Shown here: positions 47,355 to 57,360 of the stretch, one piece after another
How the letters are laid out: each line of letters opens with the position of its first letter
Numbering within the stretch: position 1 is the stretch's first letter
From: Oscillospiraceae bacterium
GTDB lineage: Bacteria > Bacillota > Clostridia > Oscillospirales > Ruminococcaceae
Assembly: GCA_017559185.1 (NCBI GenBank)
Contig: JAFYSU010000054.1
Coordinates: forward strand, 1-64,000
Direction of reading: 5' to 3'
DNA length: 64,000 nt
Translations under genes and position numbers: made by a program
The notes under the pieces: generated by a model
What the model saw: the letters and a program-made list of their open reading frames with translations, nothing else
What the model was told of the DNA's origin: nothing
Databases searched by the model: none

Positions 47355-49254
47355 TATTTTTTTCTCCCTGTCGTGCCTGCATTTGTCTGCGCTGTTCCAA
47401 CCATATTACCAAAACCGAAACATCGGCAGGGCTTACACCTGAAATTCGCGAAGCCTGACCAAGATTAAGCGGTCTTACACGATTAAGCTTTTCAATTGCT
47501 TCCAAGCACAAGCCGCGTATTTCACCGTAATCCATATCCTGCGGCAGAGCACAGCTTTCCAATCGGCGCATCTGCTCAACCTGTGCCATCTGCTTGTCGA
47601 TGTAGCCTGCGTATTTTATTTCGATTTCCGCTTCCATTATAACTTCTGTAGAAAGCTGCGGAGATTGCTCGTCAAAAGGTGCTATGTCCTTCCATGTAAG
47701 CTGCGGTCTTCTTATTAAATCTGCCAGACGGCAGCCGCTTGTAATTGCCGATGTCCCCTTTTCCTCAAGCATACGGTTAAGTTCGTCCGACGGACGAATG
47801 GATGTGGTTTTAAGGCGGTGGATTTCATCTTCAATTTGTTTTTGCTTTTCAAGGAACTCGTCATATCTTTTCTGAGATATAAGTCCCAGTTTATATCCCA
47901 ACGGGGTCAAACGCTTGTCGGCATTGTCCTGACGCAGCAGCAAGCGGTATTCGCTTCGTGAGGTCATCATTCTGTAAGGGTCGTTACAGCCTTTGGTAAC
48001 AAGGTCATCAATAAGAGTTCCAATGTAACTGGAAGCACGGTCCAGCACAAATGGTTCTTTACCCTGTACACGGTGTGCTGCATTTATTCCTGCAATAAGC
48101 CCCTGTGCAGCAGCTTCCTCGTAACCGGAAGTACCATTAAACTGTCCTGCACCGTACAGATTTTTAACACTCATAAATTCCAGTGTAGGCAAAAGGTCAA
48201 GCGGGTCAATGCAGTCATACTCAATAGCGTAAGCGTTGCGCATTATTTCGATATTTTCAAAGCCTTTAATGGAACGGTATATTTGCAGCTGAACATCCAA
48301 CGGCAGCGAAGAGCTAAGACCTTGCAGATATACCTCCTGTGTGTCCAGACCCATAGGTTCTACAAAGGTTTGGTGTCTTTCCTTATCGGAAAAACGAACC
48401 ACTTTGTCCTCGATACTTGGGCAGTAGCGTGGGCCTACCCCCTCAATCGCACCACCGTAAAGAGGAGAACGATGCAGGTTATCCATTATTATTTTGTGGG
48501 TATTTGCATTTGTGTAGGTCATGTAGCACGAAACCTGATTTTTCAGCTCACCCTTGGTTTCAAATGAAAACGGAATGATTTCATCATCACCTGTCTGCTC
48601 CTCCAACTGGGAAAAATCAATACTTGCTTTTTTGGCACGAGCAGGTGTTCCTGTTTTAAAGCGTCTTAGCGGAATACCAAGTCTTTGAATTGCAGCCGAA
48701 AGCTTGTCCGCAGAATGCAAACCGTCAGGACCGCTTGAGTAAGCGTACTCGCCTACATATATCATACCTTTAAGGAATGTACCCGAACAAATAATTACTG
48801 TTTTGCAGTCGTAGCGGGCACCCAAGTGGGTTACAACCCCTGTAACGGTTCCGTTTCCGTCGTCAAGCAGGTCAACTATTTCTGCCTGAACCACCTGCAA
48901 GCCGTCCTGATGCTCCAAACGGTGTTTCATTTCCAGCTGATACTTCCAACGGTCAGCCTGAACACGCAGGCTGTGTACCGCAGGGCCTCGGCTAAGGTTG
49001 AGCATACGGCTTTGAATAAATGCCGCATCTGCCGCTTTGCCCATTTCACCGCCGAGAGCATCAATCTCACGAACCAAATGCCCTTTTGCAGTTCCGCCAA
49101 TCGATGGATTACATGGCATATTGCCTATTGCATCCAACGACATTGTAAAAATTATAGTTTTACAGCCAAGTCGTGCTGCTGCAAGCGCTGCCTCAATACC
49201 GGCATGTCCTGCACCAATAACAGCCACATCACAGCTATCCATTAAATAACTCAA
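47347..49254 (-). CDS. mnmG: tRNA uridine 5-carboxymethylaminomethyl synthesis enzyme MnmG
   Basis: 635-residue FAD protein that, with MnmE, modifies the wobble uridine of several tRNAs. FAD-binding VIGAGHAGIEAALAAARLG is at residues 10-28. GTPARAKKASIDFSQLEEQ and the insertion region FKTGTPAR are as in the family, and the C-terminal domain ends with the helical VSPADVSVLVIWLEQRR. The start is TTG 49254 with AAGGAAG 7 bases upstream; ATG four codons later has poor spacing. It overlaps rsmG by eight bases. Confidence 0.96.
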   Translation of the reverse strand: MSYLMDSCDVAVIGAGHAGIEAALAAARLGCKTIIFTMSLDAIGNMPCNPSIGGTAKGHLVREIDALGGEMGKAADAAFIQSRMLNLSRGPAVHSLRVQADRWKYQLEMKHRLEHQDGLQVVQAEIVDLLDDGNGTVTGVVTHLGARYDCKTVIICSGTFLKGMIYVGEYAYSSGPDGLHSADKLSAAIQRLGIPLRRFKTGTPARAKKASIDFSQLEEQTGDDEIIPFSFETKGELKNQVSCYMTYTNANTHKIIMDNLHRSPLYGGAIEGVGPRYCPSIEDKVVRFSDKERHQTFVEPMGLDTQEVYLQGLSSSLPLDVQLQIYRSIKGFENIEIMRNAYAIEYDCIDPLDLLPTLEFMSVKNLYGAGQFNGTSGYEEAAAQGLIAGINAAHRVQGKEPFVLDRASSYIGTLIDDLVTKGCNDPYRMMTSRSEYRLLLRQDNADKRLTPLGYKLGLISQKRYDEFLEKQKQIEDEIHRLKTTSIRPSDELNRMLEEKGTSAITSGCRLADLIRRPQLTWKDIAPFDEQSPQLSTEVIMEAEIEIKYAGYIDKQMAQVEQMRRLESCALPQDMDYGEIRGLCLEAIEKLNRVRPLNLGQASRISGVSPADVSVLVIWLEQRRQMQARQGEKNND

Positions 49255-49475
49255 AAACTATCTTCCTTCCAAAAATCTAAGAACTTTTTATTTCAACCTA
49301 CTACAAACACTTTCATTAACAAATCGCACATTCCCTCAGCAAAATTACAGTTTGTCAATTTTGTTCATCGTTTCCAATTACAAACAGTCTATTATAATAT
49401 CATATATACTAAATGTTACTAAAATTACATGCAGTAATTCTTTCAATAACAAACACTGTTATTATTGAAAATCTA

Positions 49476-50846
49476 TTATTTGCCAACACAAAAACGCGAG
49501 AACACCTGTTCAACAACCGCTGCCGAAGCATTTTCACCGGTAAGCTCGCAAAGATGTGCAACTGCATCATCTATGCAAACATTAACCGCATCAAGTGTCA
49601 TCATTCCGTTTAATGCAGATATAGCTTCCTCCACAGCTGTTTTGGCAAGTGCTGCCTGATTGCGCTGACGCTCGTTTACAACAACATCTGCCGAAAGGTC
49701 CAAGTCATTAAGACCAAGTGCCTGCTCCACAAGATGCGAAAGTTCTTCCACACCTTCTTTATTTGCAGCGGAAACTTCGGCAACAAACTGAAGCTGTTCT
49801 TTAAGGTACGCTGTGTCCAGCTTTCTTTCCAAATCGGATTTATTTATAACCGCTACACATGGACGGCCTTTAATGCTGTTTATCAGCTCCATGTCCTCAT
49901 CATCAAGCGGTGACGAGCTATCAAACACTGCAATAACAAGGTAGCTGTCCTCCATACGGCGGCGTGCAAGCTGTACCCCCGCCTGCTCCACCACATCTGC
50001 TGTTTCACGCAGACCTGCGGTATCGGCAAGGTTAAGAACAATGTTGCCAAGCGAAACGGTATCCTCCACAACATCGCGTGTAGTGCCCGCAATTGGAGTT
50101 ACAATGCTTTTTTCCCTGCCCGAAAGCAAATTCATAAGTGTGGATTTACCAACATTCGGCTTTCCTACTATAACAGTGGAAACACCGCTGCGGTAAAGGC
50201 TGCCCTTGTCGTAGTCATTCAGCAGCTTTGTAAGAGTTCTTTCAGCATCCTGCAAACCTTCAAGCAAGCTGCCGTCGTCAAGCTCGGGCAGGTCTTCTTC
50301 CGGATAATCCGCCCACGCAGCCAAATTTGCCGAAAGGGATATAAGCTGTCGCTTAATGCTGTCTATCTTTGCAAAGGTGTGTCCCTCTCTTGCACTGAGT
50401 GCCGCTTTTAATGCCTGAGCATTATTCGAGTTAATTATATCGACTACCGCTTCGGCGCTGGTAAGGTCAAGCTTGCCGTTTACAAACGCCCTTTTGGTAA
50501 ATTCCCCCGGTGCTGCCGCTGCTGCACCGTTAGCCAAACAAGCACGCAGCACACGCTGTACAATGTAAATACCGCCATGGCAGCTAAGCTCTACAACATC
50601 TTCGCCTGTGTAGCTTTTTGGTCCATTGTAAACGGTAGCAATACCGTCATCAATAAGACCGTCGCTATCGTACATTTTTCCGTATATTGCCGAAAATCCC
50701 GGAACATTCTGCACCGTACGCTCGCCCACGGGAGCAAACACTTTAGATGCAATTTCTTTTGCTTTATCACCCGACAAACGCACAATACCTATACCGCCTG
50801 CCGCCAGCGGAGTGGATACGGCAGCAATGGTAGTTCCCTGAATCAT
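49476..50846 (-). CDS. mnmE: tRNA modification GTPase MnmE
   Basis: 456-residue GTPase partner of MnmG. An N-terminal folate-binding domain (residues 1-120), helical domain, and an inserted G domain with G1 GKPNVGKST (about residue 225), G2/G3 IAGTTRD and DTAGL, and G4 NKSD. The C-terminal CVGK is the conserved CxGK motif. It starts at ATG 50846 after AAAGGATG. mnmG follows after 221 bases, a longer gap than usual. Confidence 0.97.
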   Translation of the reverse strand: MIQGTTIAAVSTPLAAGGIGIVRLSGDKAKEIASKVFAPVGERTVQNVPGFSAIYGKMYDSDGLIDDGIATVYNGPKSYTGEDVVELSCHGGIYIVQRVLRACLANGAAAAAPGEFTKRAFVNGKLDLTSAEAVVDIINSNNAQALKAALSAREGHTFAKIDSIKRQLISLSANLAAWADYPEEDLPELDDGSLLEGLQDAERTLTKLLNDYDKGSLYRSGVSTVIVGKPNVGKSTLMNLLSGREKSIVTPIAGTTRDVVEDTVSLGNIVLNLADTAGLRETADVVEQAGVQLARRRMEDSYLVIAVFDSSSPLDDEDMELINSIKGRPCVAVINKSDLERKLDTAYLKEQLQFVAEVSAANKEGVEELSHLVEQALGLNDLDLSADVVVNERQRNQAALAKTAVEEAISALNGMMTLDAVNVCIDDAVAHLCELTGENASAAVVEQVFSRFCVGK

Positions 50847-51055
50847 TAGGTAAACATCCTTTCTTTTTCAGCACATCAAACACTTGCACAATTACACCTG
50901 TTTGAGTTATGCTGTTAGAACAGCTTAATTTAATATTTTTATCCGATTGACTGTTATAATTACATACATAGTCATTGTATCACAAACTAATTGTCATGGG
51001 AACGGTAAATCATTCAAAAGATTTTGTTCCCATCACCGAAAGGAGTCATTTTATC

Positions 51056-51739
51056 ATGAAAAAATTATTTGTATGTGCTGCAGCCTGCATCTTCCTGCTT
51101 GCACTTACCGCTTGCGGAGCCAAAACCGAACAGCAGCCTGCCGAAACCGAAGTTACCACCGAAGCCGAAGTTACCCAAGAGCCTACCGCTGAAGAAGCTG
51201 CTTTGGAAGAACAGGCTGTACCTGAACCTGTTATAATTCCTGATGCTGCAGTTTACCGCGGTACTCTTACCAAAATGGAAGAAACCGAAAATGGTAAGGT
51301 AATTACCCTTGAACAGGCAGCAGGCTCCGATTACGGTGCTGCAAGCAGACAGTTTGTTATTACCGAAAACACCCAGCAGACCTACAATCCCGAAGAGCTT
51401 GAAACAGGCTTTTACCTTGAAGTGTTCTTTAACGAGGGTAAAACCCCTGAAGCTATTGCAGTAAACATTCGCTTTGTTGCCGAAGCAGTTAACTTTAACG
51501 GCACACTTCAGGAAATAACATGGGACGAACTGCACGAGGGTTGGGGTCGCCTTGTTATGACCGATATGAACACAGGTGAAACCATTGAATTTAACTTCCA
51601 ACAGGGTGAAACCACCTTCTTTGTTGACCTTGACACCCTTAAAGCAGGTGACAAACTTAACATTTATCACCGCGGAATGTACACCATGAGTATTCCTGCT
51701 CAGGGTTCTGCTGTTGAAGTTCGCACATACGCCGAATAA
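51056..51739 (+). CDS. Lipoprotein of unknown function
   Basis: 227-residue predicted lipoprotein: signal segment KKLFVCAAACIFLLALTAC with lipobox LTAC, then a Glu/Thr/Pro-rich linker to about residue 60, and two similar beta-rich halves (YRGTLTKMEETENGKVITLEQ and FNGTLQEITWDELHEGWGRLVMTDMNTGETIEFNF). I do not recognise the family. ATG 51056 follows AAAGGAG; an upstream in-frame start would bury the signal. It lies divergent from mnmE. Confidence 0.8.
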   Translation: MKKLFVCAAACIFLLALTACGAKTEQQPAETEVTTEAEVTQEPTAEEAALEEQAVPEPVIIPDAAVYRGTLTKMEETENGKVITLEQAAGSDYGAASRQFVITENTQQTYNPEELETGFYLEVFFNEGKTPEAIAVNIRFVAEAVNFNGTLQEITWDELHEGWGRLVMTDMNTGETIEFNFQQGETTFFVDLDTLKAGDKLNIYHRGMYTMSIPAQGSAVEVRTYAE

Positions 51740-51748
51740 ATTATTGTT

Positions 51749-51795
51749 AAAAAGCCCGAAATATTGTAATTTTCGGGCTTTTTGTTGTTTTTTTG
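51749..51795 (+). terminator. Terminator of the lipoprotein gene
   Basis: AAAAAGCCCGAAA / TTTCGGGCTTTTT 13-base stem with a long T-rich tail. Confidence 0.93.
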
Positions 51796-51891
51796 CGGTT
51801 TTTACCCGATTACTATGTTATACTATTGTGGTGTTTTGAATCGGACACATTACTACACAAGTGTTGTTATACAGAGGAGACTAACTTTAGC

Positions 51892-53013
51892 ATGGAAAAC
51901 TTATGGCCGTTGCTTGCGGTAATTCAGCATTTACTTGTAAATCTTTCAACCGTACACATATGCCTTAAAAAAAGAAAAACTACAAAAGAAATAATATTAA
52001 CGCTTGCAGCATTTTCTGTCCCTGTACTGCTGATTGGCGAAGCAATTTTATCATCACTTCCGGGATACATTCCGGGGAACGGCTACTTTGTACTTGTAGG
52101 ATTTATTTACCTTTTGCCAATACACCGCCTGTACATTGGAAGCTTGGCGCAAAAGTTTATTATAGTTTGCGCATCGTGGACATATTCGTTATCCGTTTAT
52201 TCATTGTCGTACCATATAAGTCTTTTTACCGACTTTATGACATTGAGTGCAAGAATTTTTATTGTTCAGGCAATCTTCTTTTTGCTTACCGATATTATTT
52301 ACAAACGCTTTATGCGTAAATATTTTGTGTTTGTTATGCGTTCGATTGCACCGAATGAGCAATCCCTTTTAAAAAATACCTGTATTCTTGCTTTCCTGCT
52401 TATATACACAACACATCTTTCATTTGTGTTCTTTGATCAGATTTTATTACGAGTTGCGGCAACTGTACTGATGTTTTTCCATGTTATCTACTCATACAAA
52501 ATGATTCGCCGCATAATCAAAAGCTTGTGCAATCTTCGTGAGCTTGAAGGTCAAATAAAGTACGACGCTTTAACCAATCTGTTAAATCGCAGCTGCTTTA
52601 ACCGTGATGCATACGCACTTTTGCGAAATAAAACCCCATTCCACCTTATTTTTATTGACCTTGATAATTTTAAGTCCGTAAACGATACACTGGGGCATCT
52701 TGCCGGTGATGAATATCTTAAATCATTCAGCCAATGGGCATCGGATGGTCTTGGCAATCAAGGTATACTGTACCGCCTTGCAGGCGATGAATTTGTTTGC
52801 ATTTACAAAGGCCGCAACCCCGAAACATTCATCCGCCAGATTGCAACATCAGGGCCACCTGATACAGGCTGCAAATTTGCTTTTCAAGGTGCAAGCACAG
52901 GTCTTGCAAGTTATCCCAAAGATGGCATGAATCTTGAACATTTAATAGCCTGTGCAGACCACAATATGTATAAAAACAAGCAGAAAAAACAGTATGTAAA
53001 ACAATTATCATAA
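51892..53013 (+). CDS. Membrane-bound diguanylate cyclase (GGDEF protein)
   Basis: 373-residue protein with about six membrane helices (residues 5-205) and a C-terminal GGDEF domain (about 215-370). The motif reads AGDEF within RLAGDEFVCIYKG, a variant still compatible with activity. DLDNFKSVNDTLGHLAGDEYL holds the metal and base contacts. No inhibitory RxxD site is clear before the motif. ATG 51892 follows AGAGGAGA; the longer frame upstream lacks a ribosome site. With the large gene at 30.2-33.5 kb it indicates c-di-GMP signalling. Confidence 0.88.
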   Translation: MENLWPLLAVIQHLLVNLSTVHICLKKRKTTKEIILTLAAFSVPVLLIGEAILSSLPGYIPGNGYFVLVGFIYLLPIHRLYIGSLAQKFIIVCASWTYSLSVYSLSYHISLFTDFMTLSARIFIVQAIFFLLTDIIYKRFMRKYFVFVMRSIAPNEQSLLKNTCILAFLLIYTTHLSFVFFDQILLRVAATVLMFFHVIYSYKMIRRIIKSLCNLRELEGQIKYDALTNLLNRSCFNRDAYALLRNKTPFHLIFIDLDNFKSVNDTLGHLAGDEYLKSFSQWASDGLGNQGILYRLAGDEFVCIYKGRNPETFIRQIATSGPPDTGCKFAFQGASTGLASYPKDGMNLEHLIACADHNMYKNKQKKQYVKQLS

Positions 53014-53052
53014 AATTACCACCCAATCTTTACGACTTGGGTGGTAATTTTT
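53012..53052. terminator. Bidirectional terminator between GGDEF gene and first MCP
   Basis: AAAATTACCACCCAA / TTGGGTGGTAATTTTT stem giving T-runs on both strands between convergent genes. Confidence 0.92.
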
Positions 53053-53054
53053 AT

Positions 53055-54401
53055 TTATTCGGCAACTATTTTGTTCATTCGTTCAACTTCGTCCGCTACC
53101 TCACGAGCTATTCTTGCACTTTCCAGTGCTGCCTGCGTGTTATGGGAAATAACATCGGAAACTATGTGAGCACGATTTTCAATTTCGGCAATTGCCTCTT
53201 GCTGACGACCTATAAGCTCGGTTATCTTGCGTGCTTGTTCTTCACTGCGCTTGGAACATTCAACAACACCGCCCATTTGTTCGGCAACATCTTTTGCAAG
53301 GCGTGCTCCGTGTTCTACTGCCTGCATGGATTCTTCAATAAGACCTTCGGTGCTTTTAGCGGCTTCTGCACTTTTTGTTGCAAGGTTTCGTACTTCGTCG
53401 GCAACTACTGCAAAGCCTTTACCTGCTGCGCCTGCTCTTGCTGCTTCGACTGCTGCATTAAGTGCAAGAATGTTGGTTTGGAAGGCAATATCGTCAATGG
53501 TTTTGATTATACCGTTTATGCGCATGGAGGTACTGTGGATTTCCTGCATGGCATCAACCATTTTCTGTATTGTTACACCGTTTTCATCAAGCATGCGCAC
53601 ACTTTCAATTGCTACATCGGAGGTATTTTCCGCAACCTCATAACTTTGCTTTGAGTCATTAAGCAGCTTAGCAATACCATCATGAATACCTGCTACAGCT
53701 GTTGACTGTTCTTGCGACGATGCACTAATTCTGCCTGCAACATCAAGCATTGTACCGGACGATGCTTCCAAGTTCTTGGCTGCATCCGCAACATGATGTA
53801 CGGTTTCTGCCTGTTTTGCCGAAATTGCACGACCGGCTTCCATTTGATGCTTAACCTGCTCGGCAAGGCTTTCTGCCTGTTGGGTTTGATGTTCGGCTTG
53901 TTCAATGTGCTCAATGCTTTCCTTAAGCAGAAGTCTAATCATAACCGCTGCAACATTTATGCCTAAAATACCTTTTATTATCAAGTTAAGGTCCGCACCT
54001 ACATAAAAGATGTCCTTAAAAATCAAGGCTATAAGCATTACTGCATTTGTTAAAATCCATGATACATTAATATTTTTTAAATCGTAATACACACAGCCAA
54101 TTGCAATGTTTGCAACCAACAAGGTAAACAAGCTGTGAAGCTGCCCTGCTGCCAATGCAACAATTACAAAAACAACCGCCTGTGTTAAGAAAAAGCCGCG
54201 TGAACTGTTGGACAAGCGTTTCATTACAACAAACGACACAAACAAAACCAAAAATCCCGCTGCCATTGTTGCTGCAGCAATTGGGTAGTTCCCTTTTACA
54301 ATACTTAACACACCAAATATTATACACACACCAAAAACAGACAGCGTATGTATTTTAACTATTTTATCCGACACATATTTTCCCGAAGAATTTTTTTCCA
54401 T
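53055..54401 (-). CDS. Methyl-accepting chemotaxis protein (tandem copy A)
   Basis: 448-residue receptor. About six N-terminal membrane helices (residues 17-150) with almost no extracytoplasmic loop replace the usual periplasmic sensor, and no HAMP domain is clear. The cytoplasmic coiled coil carries the highly conserved tip [23 protein letters not shown] near residues 310-330. Its neighbour upstream has exactly the same length and a near-identical signalling half but a diverged membrane part. It starts at ATG 54401 after GGGAGGG. Which kinase it talks to is not visible in this window. Confidence 0.93.
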   Translation of the reverse strand: MEKNSSGKYVSDKIVKIHTLSVFGVCIIFGVLSIVKGNYPIAAATMAAGFLVLFVSFVVMKRLSNSSRGFFLTQAVVFVIVALAAGQLHSLFTLLVANIAIGCVYYDLKNINVSWILTNAVMLIALIFKDIFYVGADLNLIIKGILGINVAAVMIRLLLKESIEHIEQAEHQTQQAESLAEQVKHQMEAGRAISAKQAETVHHVADAAKNLEASSGTMLDVAGRISASSQEQSTAVAGIHDGIAKLLNDSKQSYEVAENTSDVAIESVRMLDENGVTIQKMVDAMQEIHSTSMRINGIIKTIDDIAFQTNILALNAAVEAARAGAAGKGFAVVADEVRNLATKSAEAAKSTEGLIEESMQAVEHGARLAKDVAEQMGGVVECSKRSEEQARKITELIGRQQEAIAEIENRAHIVSDVISHNTQAALESARIAREVADEVERMNKIVAE

Positions 54402-54567
54402 TTTATAATCTACCCTCCCAAAGTTTATAATTTGTTTATTTTTATTATACCAATTTACATTAAAAACGCAATAATTTTGCAGTAAATTTTATTCATTTTA
54501 AACCAATAAAACAAGGCGGTAATGTATTTTAGTATTAAATAATCGGTGCATTTGTTATTTATAGCAT

Positions 54568-54598
54568 AAAAAAACACCGCAGCAGCGGTGTTTTTTAC
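54568..54598 (-). terminator. Terminator of MCP copy B
   Basis: AACACCGCTGC / GCAGCGGTGTT-type stem (AAAACACCGC...GCGGTGTTTT) with T-runs on both sides, directly at the end of the minus-strand gene. Confidence 0.88.
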
Positions 54599-54599
54599 T

Positions 54600-55946
54600 T
54601 TATTTTGCAACTATAACATTCATTCGGTCAACTTCGTCAGCTACTGTACGGGCAATTCTTGCACTTTCAAGTGCTGCCTGCGAGTTTTGGGAAATAACAT
54701 CGGAAACTACCTGAACACGATTTTCAATTTCGGCAATCGCAGCTTGCTGATGTCCTATAAGCTCTGCCATCCTGCGTGCTTGTTCTTCACTGCGTTTGGA
54801 GCATTCAACAACACCGCCCATTTGTTCGGCAACATCTTTTGCAAGGCGTGTACCGCGTTCAACCGCCTGAACCGACTCACCAATCAGCACACCTGTGCTT
54901 TTAGCGGCTTCGGCACTTTTTGTTGCAAGGTTTCGTACTTCGTCGGCAACTACTGCAAAGCCTTTACCTGCTGCGCCTGCTCTTGCTGCTTCGACTGCTG
55001 CGTTAAGTGCAAGGATGTTGGTTTGGAATGCAATATCATCAATGGTTTTGATTATACCGTTTATGCGCATGGAGGTGCTGTGGATTTCCTGCATAGCATC
55101 AACCATTTTTTGTATCGTTGCACCGTTTTCATCAAGCATGCGCACACTTTCGATTGCTACATCGGAGGTATTTTCCGCAACCTCAAAGCTCTGTTTGGAG
55201 TCACGCAGCAGTTCGGCAATACCTTCATGAATTCCCGCTACCGCTGTTGACTGTTCATCAGCCGATGCACTAATTCTGCCTGCAACATCAAGCATTGTAC
55301 CTGACGAGGTTTCCAAAATCTTGGCTACATCCGCAACTTGATTTACGGTTTCTGCCTGTTTTGCAGAAATTGCACGACCTTCCTCCATTTGCAGCTGCAC
55401 CTGTTCTGTCAAAACCTTTGCGTTTTGCGCCTGCTCTTGCGCATTGTTAATGTTCTCAACACTTTCCTTAAGCAGAATTCGCATCATTGCCGCTGCAACA
55501 TTTATGCCAATAATACCTTTTGCTATCAAATCAAAATTAGCGCCTGCATAAACACTGTCATGAAACACTGCGCCGCCAATTGTAATTATATTGGTAAGTA
55601 TCCATGCTGTTTGGATATTCTTCAAGTCATAATAAATACAGCCTATTGCAATATTTGCTATAAGCAGTGTAAACAGACATTGCAGCTGTCCTGCCGACAA
55701 TGCACATATAATAAATACTACTGCCTGTGTAAGAAAAAATCCCTTTTTATTATTTGGAAGCTTTTTAAGAACTACCGAAACAACAAAAGCTGCAGCAACA
55801 CCCATTGCTATTGTTGCAATACCCATGGTATAAAGTTTTCTTGCCAAGCTTAAGCAGCCAAATAACACACATACACCCAAAACACAAATTGTGTGTATTT
55901 TTACAATCCTGTCACTTGCTTGTTTACCCGTTGATGCTACGCCCAT
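54600..55946 (-). CDS. Methyl-accepting chemotaxis protein (tandem copy B)
   Basis: 448 residues, same layout as copy A: six membrane helices (about 17-150), then a long signalling coiled coil. From about residue 245 to 345 the two proteins are almost identical, including the tip, while the membrane halves differ at many positions. Adaptation sites are plausible in the EEQ/QEQ-rich flanks. It starts at ATG 55946 after AAAGGATGGG. Each copy has its own terminator, so the pair arose by tandem duplication and is probably separately transcribed. Confidence 0.93.
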   Translation of the reverse strand: MGVASTGKQASDRIVKIHTICVLGVCVLFGCLSLARKLYTMGIATIAMGVAAAFVVSVVLKKLPNNKKGFFLTQAVVFIICALSAGQLQCLFTLLIANIAIGCIYYDLKNIQTAWILTNIITIGGAVFHDSVYAGANFDLIAKGIIGINVAAAMMRILLKESVENINNAQEQAQNAKVLTEQVQLQMEEGRAISAKQAETVNQVADVAKILETSSGTMLDVAGRISASADEQSTAVAGIHEGIAELLRDSKQSFEVAENTSDVAIESVRMLDENGATIQKMVDAMQEIHSTSMRINGIIKTIDDIAFQTNILALNAAVEAARAGAAGKGFAVVADEVRNLATKSAEAAKSTGVLIGESVQAVERGTRLAKDVAEQMGGVVECSKRSEEQARRMAELIGHQQAAIAEIENRVQVVSDVISQNSQAALESARIARTVADEVDRMNVIVAK

Positions 55947-56211
55947 ATTTTCCCATCCTTTACGAAAAATCAGTTACACAAATTATATCATAATGCAACA
56001 AAATTTCAATTGCTTACCCTTTGTTCACTGTGCATTTTGTACTGATATTCGAAAGTTTTTACATTTTTTACAAAAAATTGCATTTGTTTACATTCTTAAA
56101 TTCGACAAAATTGTAAATAATAACGACTACTAATTTACCATAATAAACAAGTATTGGTTATATCATACAAAAAAAGGCTTGGGAATACCATTCCCAAGCC
56201 TTTTTTGTAAC
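55947..56211. other. AT-rich intergenic region ending in a strong hairpin
   Basis: Holds the promoter region of MCP copy B and, at 56168-56208, a perfect stem (AAAAAAGGCTTGGGAAT / ATTCCCAAGCCTTTTTT). I interpret that stem as the original terminator of the tRNA-Leu gene now displaced by the island. No gene is seen. Confidence 0.65.
56168..56208 (-). terminator. Terminator next to the truncated tRNA-Leu copy
   Basis: 17-base perfect arms around a short loop, T-tail on the minus strand. Its position right behind the tRNA 3' end fragment (56212-56243) mirrors a normal tRNA-terminator spacing. Confidence 0.88.
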
Positions 56212-56243
56212 TGGTGCGGACGAAGTGACTTGAACACTCACGG
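56212..56243 (-). repeat. attachment-site repeat: 32-base copy of the tRNA-Leu 3' end
   Basis: Identical over 32 bases to 58667-58698, covering CCA, acceptor arm and T-arm of tRNA-Leu, and diverging exactly where the variable arm begins. The rest of a tRNA is missing here. This is the classic mark left when an element integrates in a tRNA gene. Confidence 0.88.
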
Positions 56244-56571
56244 CTGCGCAGCTGCTGCCCGTTCGCACTGGCAAAAAACAGTGACGCTTTAACGGTGATT
56301 AAAGCGGAACTCTCCTCATAACAAAAATATGTTTGCCATGTTTGCACTGTTTACCTTGGTATATTTGGCAGCCTTGCCAACTTGGCTTTTGTGGGGTAGC
56401 TACCGCTTGTGGCTTTGCTGCCGCTGCGTGCGGTTATGCCGCTTTCATGTAAAAAAGGAGTGTGTCGCAGACACACTCCTCACATTTATATATTATCAGA
56501 TATTTGATGACATATAAATAGAGAGATATAATTAAATATCTCTCTTGATTTGTTAGCCAAATGAGAAGCTA
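56244..56571. other. Island end without a clear gene
   Basis: Contains two hairpins: AGGAGTGTGTC/GACACACTCCT (56456-56480) and AGAGAGATAT/ATATCTCTCT (56520-56545). A short plus-strand frame (56329-56517) has no good ribosome site, and I do not count it as a gene. Confidence 0.5.
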
Positions 56572-57114
56572 TTACGGTGTAAGTCCTGATATATAAGTGT
56601 GCTCTCCTTTGGATACTTGGAGGCCGGCTGCCTCTCGATTTAAATCCATACAGTATTTTTTAAATTTGTTAAAATCTTCTGGTAACATTTTTGATTTTTG
56701 CGCAAAAAAATAATCCAGAAAGTCATCGGAATTGGATTTTATCAACTGCTCAGCTGTAGCATATGCTTCTTTTAAGTTAGCTTGATATTCTGGCGAAGAT
56801 GGGTCAATGCCACCATTGCTGTGTTTGGAAATACCACCTCCAGAGGATTGTGCTGAGGTCTGGGCAGGCTGCTGAGCCGCCGCAATTTCATTTTCAAGAT
56901 TTTTCACACTCTCTTCAAGGAGGGTGTTTTTATTTTGTAGTTCTTCGGTTAAAGCGGTTAGTTCCTCCGCTTTTGCCTGTTGTTCCTGCAGGGTGTTGTT
57001 AAGCTGTTCCACCGCACCTGCGGCTGTTTGCAGTTGGCTGTAAAGATACACATTCAAGCCAATGCTGCACACACAGGCTACCGCCAAAATGTATGTTATT
57101 GCCTTGTTGTTCAT
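56572..57114 (-). CDS. Membrane-anchored coiled-coil protein of unknown function
   Basis: 180 residues: an N-terminal membrane helix (ITYILAVACVCSIGLNVYLYS, residues 6-26), a coiled coil (about 30-80, heptad-like QLNNTLQEQQAKAEELTALTEEL), a Gln/Ser/Gly-rich linker, and a C-terminal helical domain (about 105-170). I do not recognise the family. It starts at ATG 57114 after GCAGAGG. It is the only envelope protein of the island, so it may act with the ATPase pair upstream, but the 246-base gap includes a terminator-like stem (57292-57327). Confidence 0.7.
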   Translation of the reverse strand: MNNKAITYILAVACVCSIGLNVYLYSQLQTAAGAVEQLNNTLQEQQAKAEELTALTEELQNKNTLLEESVKNLENEIAAAQQPAQTSAQSSGGGISKHSNGGIDPSSPEYQANLKEAYATAEQLIKSNSDDFLDYFFAQKSKMLPEDFNKFKKYCMDLNREAAGLQVSKGEHTYISGLTP

Positions 57115-57291
57115 TGTTTTTCCTCTGCCTTTCGGGAATATAATTTAGTAACAGTATAACTCATAAATAAAAAGATGTCAGCAATTTTTGCTTGCTTTGC
57201 CTCGGGTGAATTTTAAAATTCTTCAAGTCATTGGAAATTTCGTTAGAAATAAGGGCAGCAGCGTAAAAGTTCACCCTTGCAGCCAAAAATA

Positions 57292-57327
57292 AAAAAGGCT
57301 CAGAAACATAATTTCTAAGCTTTTTCA
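57292..57327 (-). terminator. Terminator-like stem downstream of the two-gene ATPase
   Basis: AAAAGGCT-AGAAA / TTTCT-AGCTTTTT stem with one mismatch per arm. T-runs are present on both strands. Confidence 0.6.
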
Positions 57328-57360
57328 TAATTGGTTATGTCTGCAACACCGTAAGCGTCT

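Noticed and set aside
56329..56517. Short plus-strand frame in the island
   Set aside because: No ribosome site, and the Leu/Trp/Cys-rich product looks like chance translation next to a hairpin.
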